64,000 bases of DNA, taken from assembly GCF_026230105.1 (NCBI RefSeq), contig NC_079485.1:21805572-21869571 (forward strand), written 5' to 3'. Position 1 is the first letter of the stretch. Each line of letters opens with the position of its first letter. The position numbers and the translations under genes are program-made. The DNA is from Diorhabda sublineata. Its lineage: Eukaryota > Arthropoda > Insecta > Coleoptera > Chrysomelidae. Shown here piece after piece: positions 57,200 through 64,000 of the stretch. A model generated the notes under the pieces. The model did no database searches and was not told the origin of the DNA. It was given only the letters and a program-made list of their open reading frames with translations.

Positions 57200-59730
57200 A
57201 TAAATTGTTTTTAAAAAAACAAAATTTATTGATAGATTAAAAATATTATTATCTAAAATTTCTATTAAAATACAGACCGATAATACGTTAGCATTCCAAA
57301 CAAAATTGCTTTAATGGAACAAGCCGAATCAATAGCCCTCACTGTTTTGTTGGCATATGTTTCTACCCCTCAAAACTCTAGAAGACGCAAACAGTCTTGT
57401 TTTCAATCATAGTTTGATTGAACAACAAATTACTTCACGTTCCCATATTAATAAGCCTTTTTCCAATCAAACAAATATAAAACCAAAGATTATGCATCAA
57501 CAACCCAGGGAACATATATTACATCTTTCTAATTTCTATCCCCGCACTCAATTGCATAACAAACCCAATTCTTTCAGTGAACCAAACCACAATACGAATC
57601 TAGAAACACCTCCAAGATTCCCAAGCCCACCAATTAATATTCAGTCAAGACCCGTGAACCAGCATTTCCTTACAAATCAACAAATTTTGGGACCAATGTC
57701 TACAACTAGTAGAATACCTTCTCTTCAGACAAAAAACTTCCTAGACAAAATCTATTTTTCGCTTACCCCCGTAGACATCAATTTACATCTACTGAAATTA
57801 CCAATGTCAACGATGGAGACAACTTATAAGAAAACCCTTATGAAAATTCTGTTAACGATCCGAATCCTTATTTTCCAGAGGATAATTACAATTATCAATA
57901 TTTCAATAATTCAAACGAAATAACGAATGATAATTCCGACCTTAACGATAACGAAAAAATTTCCTACACCAGCCTCAGAAACAAATCAGTATCAAACATA
58001 AATAGCTTTCAAATGAATACATTACCTTACATTTAAATGTCAACCCCACCTATAAAATTACTTATAGATAACGGATGCCACAGTTTTATCTTACGACCAT
58101 ATATAGTTGAAAAAAATTTCCCAAACAAAATATTTCACTCGAACCATACCTTAATAGCATGTACCGTTAATACATTGCTATACAAAAACAAAAAACAAAG
58201 CAAAATACCCTTTCTAAAGGAATTTAATTTACTAGAAGAACTAGAATTCATTCTTTATCATTTCCACGACTATTTAGCAATGGTTATTTAATTAGCCCTA
58301 CTTGCTGAATACCTCTTTACTATAGAAAAGATTTAAACTCACAAAAAATTGAAGTTCCCGCTACCTCCGTAGTATAAAAAAGAATCAATACCGATTTAGA
58401 AGAAAATACCGACTTATTTATGCCTTATAAAAACAATACAAATGCTGATGCCCTTTCCAGAATCCAAATGAACGCCATAGACGAAAATATTTCCCTTTTT
58501 CCAAGTTTCGATTCTAATGATCTACCTTACCTAGATACCGCCGATTTAGACGAAATATTACTCACCATAGATGCGAGCCTAGAACCAAAAATCAAAATTT
58601 TATCAGATATAGCAATTAAACCCGACAAAGCTAAAGACTCCAATCAACGTGACGAATTAGAGACTATACACTCTAATACAGAAAATCCCATAATAGGAGC
58701 CCCATATATTAAACGTATATACAAATCAAATCGTGTTTAGATATTCAAATGACAATATAATAAAAATCAGAAAAGAAAAAATTTTTGATAAACAAAGATC
58801 ATATATATTTTTACCCAATGATCCCTCTGAAAACGACATTTACAAAATAATTAAAGAAAATCGGCTTATTGCATGTATTTTAAAAATAAAAACCTCGAAC
58901 CTCTAATATTAAAGAGTTCTATTTTAGAAAAGGTTCTTTCATTTTATATATAACCAATACAATATTGGAAGATGTAGCAGACAATGACATCCAACAAGAA
59001 AAAATAAAGTTTTATCATGAGACTAAAACTTCTCATAGAGGTATAACAGAGAACAAATTAGTATTTAAACCTACTCCTATAGGCTATGAACCCATCGATC
59101 ATATTTACATAGACACTTTCAAAACACATAATACGACTTTTTAACAATTATTGATAGTTTTTTTTTTAGTTAGGTCAAGCTTATCCCCTAAATACACAAA
59201 CGGGCACCGAAATAATAGATAAATTAATAATATACTTCAATCATTATGGCATACCAAGAAAACTAACATCAAAAAACAGTAAAATATTCAAAAACGAAAA
59301 TCTGCAAAATTTATGTTCCTTACACAATATTGAAATGCATTACTGTACACCTAGAAATCCCAACTCTAATATTTCTATCTAAAGATTTCACTCCACCTTA
59401 CAGGAAACCATAGTGACCCCGAAAAATAAAGATAAAAATGCGAATATTGTTCAAGTAATGAATTACGCGATAACAATTCAACCCATAGCGCTCTAAAATA
59501 TACACAGTTTCAAATCGTTAGAGGAAAACGTGATTATCGTAACCCTCTCGAATTAAGTGAAGAACAAATTATCTCTAATTACATACCAGAACATCCAGAA
59601 AACATTCACGCAATAAATAAACAAATTCACAATTCCCTAACATCTCAACACAACAGTATATTGAATAAACGAAACATAAATAGAAGTGAAATTATTACTA
59701 TGGACTGCGATAAACAATAAAAAAGCAAGT
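57200..59730 (+). mobile_element. Ty3/gypsy retrotransposon, degraded gag-pol with RT deleted
   Basis: Gag remnant at 57,285-57,923 (TLEDANSLVFNHSLIEQQ, NIQSRPVNQHFLTNQQ, PMSTTSRIPS). Protease at 58,045-58,130 reads PPIKLLIDNGCHSFILRPYI, where D-T-G-A/S has become D-N-G-C. After a short KIPFLKEFNLLEELEFI and YHFHDYLAM piece the reverse transcriptase is missing. Sequence resumes at the RNase H end (YKNNTNADALSRI, 58,424-58,462). Integrase follows: FYHETKTSHRG (about 59,010-59,040, zinc-binding His residues), YIDTFKTHNTTFLTIIDS (59,106-59,160; first Asp), YFNHYGIPRKLTSKNSKIFK (second Asp to Lys), HNIEMHYCTPRNPNSN, then a stop where the Glu of I-E-R-F-H should be (about 59,381), RFHSTLQET. An EEQIISNYIPEHPENIHAIN tail runs to about 59,700. 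All three catalytic centres are lost or damaged. LTRs not seen. Confidence 0.8.
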
Positions 59731-62299
59731 TGGTGAATTGAGTTATTTAATTATATTATAACATTTCAATTTAAAAACCTCAAAGATTACGTGACTGTGT
59801 CAAAATTTTCGCACTCTATTAAAAAAATATTTCAGGATGTTTATCTAAAATTATCATTAAGCCTTAGTTACTATTTTACGATCAGCGTAACGTTCTCAAG
59901 GAAAAACCTACTATTGGTGTTATTTTCTAAATAATGTATCTGTAAAAACAAAATATCGTGGGAAATTTTTATGTTTCCAAATCCTGACCTTGACTAGAAA
60001 AAGTATGTGTAAATTTAAAAGCAATGAAACAAAAATATTTTGAAATTATAAACTATTAAAAATAATTTGATAAAATACGTTCTGCCATCAGCTTTTTATA
60101 TGTTTTCTTTTAAATATAACTGATTTGACATTAAAAATAGAAGCATGACTTTATGATAATCCTCCAGTAGAAAAAATTATCCTGCTCGTCGATGTTTTTC
60201 GAAAGTATCATAAAAAATTGTGAGAATTCTTTCTTCTATCAATGACAAGTTGCAGAACTCAATTGATTAATTTAGATTTTGTGTGGGATACTTTATAGAA
60301 AGTGTTTTAGATTGATTTTGTTTACATAAGCACTTTTCGGAAATTGCGATTTGGTTTGATCTAAAAATAGCTTATCGGTATTCAAAGTAGGTGTAAAATC
60401 TCCTTGTTTGTTGTGTAAATATTGGAATACGGAAATACTTGAATTCTGTGAGACAGATGAATAAAGCTCTATAAAAACAAAACCTGTAAAGCAATATATG
60501 ACACTAGAAGAGGTGATAAAAATTTTTTATGGGTTATTTCAAATTTAAAATTTCCCACGAAAATACAACACGACGTTCGGAAACTCTGATGAAAATCTCG
60601 TTCTGAGTTAGGATCCAATATCAGTTGATAGTCATATTATCTTATCCTGTATCATAGTTTCCATAAAGCACTATTGTCTTTTGAAAGCTTGGCAAGTATC
60701 ACGTATTTTTACATTGACACAGTTTTCTTCGATATATAAGTATAATCATTATTCTTAGCTTTTGTGGTTTCTCACATGGGGTCATTACTATTGCTTATTT
60801 TTAGTAAATAAAAATTTCATGTTTTGTAAGCAGGTATTAATTACCATTTGCGAATAATCTCAAGCTTTTTTCTTCATCTTATCTTATTGTTGAATTATTG
60901 CTCATTTTCTAATTTTTTTCTTCAAGATTTTGTTTAGTGTTTATCAATTCATATTTCAATAGAAGCTACCATTCTTATTAATTTTTGTTATCGTACTGAT
61001 AATTTTTTGAGGCACTTTTTGGTTAATTTTCTATTAACCTACTGCTAATGGCAGTATGCTCTTCTTATATGAATTTTTATAATTAACTGCATTTTGCTTC
61101 CAATTTCAATTTTAGGTAACCTTTATTGATAACTTCAAAGTTGTAGCTTTAATTGAAAAAAACAGTGTCTCGTTAACATCAATGTTCTATCTTTTTGAAC
61201 TTCACCTTTTTTCTTCTTATACTGTTAAGTTTATAAGAAATTAATAAAGAAAAGAAGGAATGTAGCATATCAAATAGCCTGTTACATTTATCGTAAAATA
61301 TTTTTCCTATTCCGTCAATTAATTATTGTGGCGCAATAATCACTTTCGTACTATACCCAAAAAATAGTAGTTTGTCTATTACCTACTCCGTTCCATTAGT
61401 TATATCCAATTCTCGAACGTTCGAATCCTTTATTACTTCCTAGTAGAAACAATTATAAATCGTATAAATAAATAATGATGTTATTTATCTTCATACAGGT
61501 GCTAGATCAGGGCTAAGAAATCATGGAGATCATTGCTGGACCACGGCAAGAAAACAAACAGATCATTAGTAACCGTTTCATCACCTCCAACCCCTAGATT
61601 TATTTGTAAATATAGTTCAGTTAGAAAGCTGGCATCCAATTGAACTTCAAATGTGGCTGATTACCACTTTGCAAGAGCGCAAGTGATAATGATCATGTTA
61701 TTGGATTGAAGATTGTAGTTCTCATTGTATCATTGTCATGGTTATGTGGTTAGTTTCTATTTGTAACTCCGATAGAACAGATTATGATTACTTGCCTTAT
61801 CATTATGTAACTTCTAACTGTTCTTATGTGTCTCTATTCCTTAATTTGTCTTCATTTCTCTAGATTCTGCTATTTTTAAGGCCATTTGCCGACCTCATTT
61901 GGAACCTTTCTCTATTTACTTCATTTTTTGTTTGCAATAGACTTATTCCATTAGAAGTCTGAGATTTTATCCAGTGAGGTGCAATCGTATTCTTCCCACT
62001 GCTGGAGTATATCCGACTTCATTATGTCATGTTTTTCTTGGTGCACCTCTGGCTGTCCATGCTTCATACACTATTTACTATTTTGTCTCGCTCTTTCCTT
62101 TCACAACTCAATATCTACTGGAATTGGGTTTTCTTTTGCTACTTGTTTATTTTTTCATAAGCACTTTTTTGTGTAATTTATCTGAATCTGAATTAATTGA
62201 AAAAGTTTGTCTGTAAGATACATAACATTATTCATATATTTTATAAGATCGATCCTAAAATTATTATGATAAATATCAAATATAGATGTCAATTAATAT
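59731..62299. other. Unassigned AT-rich stretch
   Basis: No gene or transposon could be supported. A slightly more GC-rich patch at 61,960-62,110 has open frames of 65-80 codons that I could not assign. Confidence 0.4.
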
Positions 62300-62650
62300 T
62301 TGACAAAAAAAGAAGAAAACAAAGTGAAGATATGGGTGAAAAAGGTACTAAAGATGATTTTCGGAGGAGTGCGGCAACAAAATAAATGGAAAAGAACAAA
62401 CGCAGAGATCAAAGCACTGTATCGTCAAGCTGATATGGGATATTTGGTCAGAGCAAAAAGACTCCGTTGGATGGGGCATATAGCCAGAATGGACGAAAAT
62501 AGTTGGGTGAAAAGATCCTTGTTAAGGGAATAAGGAGCAAAAAGAAAAGAGGGCGTCAACGGAAAAAATACATAGAAGCATCAAGAGAAGATTTAGAAAG
62601 AATAGGAATAGAGAACTGGCGTGAAGCAGCCATGAACAAAAATAGATGAA
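62300..62650 (+). mobile_element. LINE 3' end (RTE/CR1-type C-terminal domain)
   Basis: Plus strand: KRTNAEIKALYRQADMGYLV, RAKRLRWMGHIARMDENSW, VKRSLLRE, then a frameshift and KKRGRQRKKYIEASREDLER, IGIENWREAAMNKNR. This is the well-known C-terminus of many insect LINEs (R-S-x-R-L-R-W-x-G-H-V-x-R-M, then K-R-x-R-G-R-P-x-x-R-W-x-D-x-V-x-x-D-L-x-x-L). The RT domain is absent, as in 5'-truncated insertions. Confidence 0.8.
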
Positions 62651-62689
62651 GGAAATGTTCTTGATTTTAAGTCTCTTCTGTTTTAAAAT

Positions 62690-62905
62690 TAGTTTTTTTT
62701 CGATAGTTTTTAAAAGAAAGAAAACTTTTGACGTTTCGATTTTTCTTTAAGTCGTTATCAAAATATGATATTCACACTGACAATTTGCGTATTTATATTA
62801 ATCAATAGATCGTCTACATCATGAACATCAAAATAAGAATAAAATAAAATTAAAATTTGTTCTAATAAGGAAAATTAATTTTTTCTCAAATTTGAGATGT
62901 ACTGG
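62690..62905 (-). repeat. Penelope-type 3' flank repeat, copy on minus strand
   Basis: The reverse complement of this stretch aligns with 14,810-14,950 (landmarks AATTAATTTTCCTTATTAGAAC, GTTCATGATG, ATTGTCAGTGTGAATATCAT). It then continues TTTTGATAAC, GACTT, loop, ATC, GAAACGTCAAAAG (about 62,766-62,725), again a TGANRAY - stem - GAAAC arrangement like the hammerhead-like motifs elsewhere in the window but more degraded. Confidence 0.55.
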
Positions 62906-63509
62906 TATGAAACGTCAACAGCTAAACTTAAGATTCAGATTTTCTCAAAATTTCTCAAAGCTAACTCCACCGATAACTTTTGGTTTCCACCACAAGCAAC
63001 ACTTCAATAAAAGATTTAAACATCAGAAAAAAATTTAAGGTAGATATAATACGAGCCCCATCTCGTTTCAGTTAGCCCACTTAGAAAAATTCGAAATTAT
63101 TAAACTTTTTTTTAAATGCCAAAAAGTAGCTGTTAGTAAAATGTTTCAAACTTTTAGTTTTACGTCTAAAATAGGTTTTGGATGAATATTGTCAAATATT
63201 TTGAATGATATTTAATATGATGGAAATAGATAGACCTTGTTGATGATAATTTTTTATGCATATACAAGGGTTCATTGTTTCCAAAATTGTGTTCAAAGTT
63301 TCATTAGGTCTAAAATACGCAAATAATAAAGTAGGCTGTGTAAGTCATATTTTCACAAAATGTTTTTAAAATGTTTTTTTTTAAGTAACAGATAGATTTT
63401 TGAAGTAATAAGGTGAGTATAATTTTTAAAATTGGTAGAGGAAAAGTTATTGATGAAAAAATTCGAAATATAAATGTATTTGCTTGTATAAAGCAAAGCA
63501 AATGGTTCA
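62906..63509. other. Unassigned AT-rich stretch
   Basis: No coding signal. It may include the 5' end of the Tc1 element that follows, whose TIR was not identified. Confidence 0.35.
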
Positions 63510-64000
63510 ATTGTCCCTAAATGCCGGTACGTAAGAAAATCGAAATTGTCAGACAAAGATAAACGAGCGTTGAAAAGAATAATTCAACAAAACAGAAGTG
63601 CTAACTATGGTCAATTAAGTGTACTTTGGAGTAATGCAGTGGGTAGGCGGGTTTTAAGATCCACATGTCACAGAGAGGCTCAAAAATTTGGATTTTAGAC
63701 ATACAGTTTAATGCATGTTTTTCTAAATTTAAATTTTCTTTACATGGGCCAAGGAAAAGCCATTATTGACTCAAATCCAAAAGAAAAATAGACTTAAATG
63801 GGCCAAAGGGCATAAAAATTGGAATTTTGAACAGTGGAGCTGTATACATTGGAGTGATGAGCCTCGTTTTGAAGTTTGCGTGGGTGACGATCGAAGTAGA
63901 GTTATTCGACAAAAAAATGAAGCTTTTCATCGAAATTTTTTGAAGCGGAAAGTAAAATTTCCGGCATCTGTGATAGTGTGGGGCTCGATATCTGCAAGAG
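63510..64000 (+). mobile_element. Tc1-like transposase, cut by the window edge
   Basis: Plus strand: LSDKDKRALKRIIQQNRSAN (HTH entry, 63,546-63,605), YGQLSVLWSNAVGRRVLRST, a stop and frame changes at about 63,700-63,770, then KWAKGHKNWNFEQWSCIHWS, DEPRFEVCVG (63,798-63,886). The W-S-D-E-x-x-F is the first catalytic Asp motif of Tc1 transposases. FPASVIVWGSISAR at the very end (63,959-64,000) leads toward the second Asp, outside the window. At least one stop precedes the catalytic part, so this copy is probably inactive. Confidence 0.85.

Noticed and set aside
61974..62216. 80-codon open frame with hydrophobic stretches
   Set aside because: Two overlapping frames look equally good and neither has a recognisable domain; the hydrophobicity is typical of T-rich sequence. 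The antisense strand has a faint transposase-like look that I could not support.

Overview
This 64-kb, AT-rich window looks like intergenic heterochromatin from an arthropod, most likely an insect. The evidence is the mix of decayed transposons (mariner, Tc1, piggyBac, pogo, a P-like THAP element, BEL/Pao, Ty3/gypsy, non-LTR retrotransposons and Penelope-like elements), introns with canonical GT/AG borders, and short TTAGG-type repeats. No bacterial gene, rRNA, tRNA or CRISPR array was recognised. Almost every recognisable protein segment is a transposon fragment carrying stops, frameshifts or lost catalytic residues. The only candidate host protein-coding exon with good support is a two-pass membrane protein on the minus strand at 25,666-26,328.

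Layout. 1-9.4 kb: a transposase tail, a minus-strand non-LTR element, a plus-strand CR1-like element, a Penelope-like tail with a foldback repeat, a gypsy PR-RT fragment and a short LTR-like end with primer-binding site. 9.4-18.3 kb: a minus-strand BEL/Pao element (9.4-12.9 kb), then gypsy protease and integrase pieces (13.1-13.4 and 16.8-17.9 kb) separated by two Penelope-like fragments and a LINE piece. 19.5-21.65 kb: a P-element-like THAP transposase gene with at least two introns, now broken. 23-31.6 kb: mostly unassigned, with the membrane-protein exon, a Tc1 fragment and a pogo fragment. 31.6-34 kb: three TA-flanked DNA elements nearly end to end. 36.1-37.4 kb: a piggyBac relic with both termini. 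37.9-40.1 kb: a large inverted pair of an unclassified repeat with internal tandem units. 40.4-44 kb: mariner, an insect transposase-domain element, a DUF4817-type transposase and a Jockey fragment.

44.3-57.2 kb is an uninterrupted satellite of about 181 copies of a 71-bp monomer. It contains at least five recurring monomer variants, and higher-order duplication is visible by eye at offsets of 213, 639, 2,414 and 2,982 bp. It abuts a decayed Ty3/gypsy element (57.2-59.7 kb). The right end holds a LINE 3' end, a Penelope-type 3' repeat and a Tc1 transposase cut by the window edge.

The strongest leads are the higher-order structure of the 71-bp satellite; a family of hammerhead-ribozyme-like motifs (CTGANGA, one pyrimidine, a short stem, GAAA) associated with Penelope-like fragments at several places, one of them carrying a TTAGG tract; and the inverted tandem-bearing repeat at 37.9-40.1 kb. 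All coordinates of decayed elements are approximate because they were read by eye.
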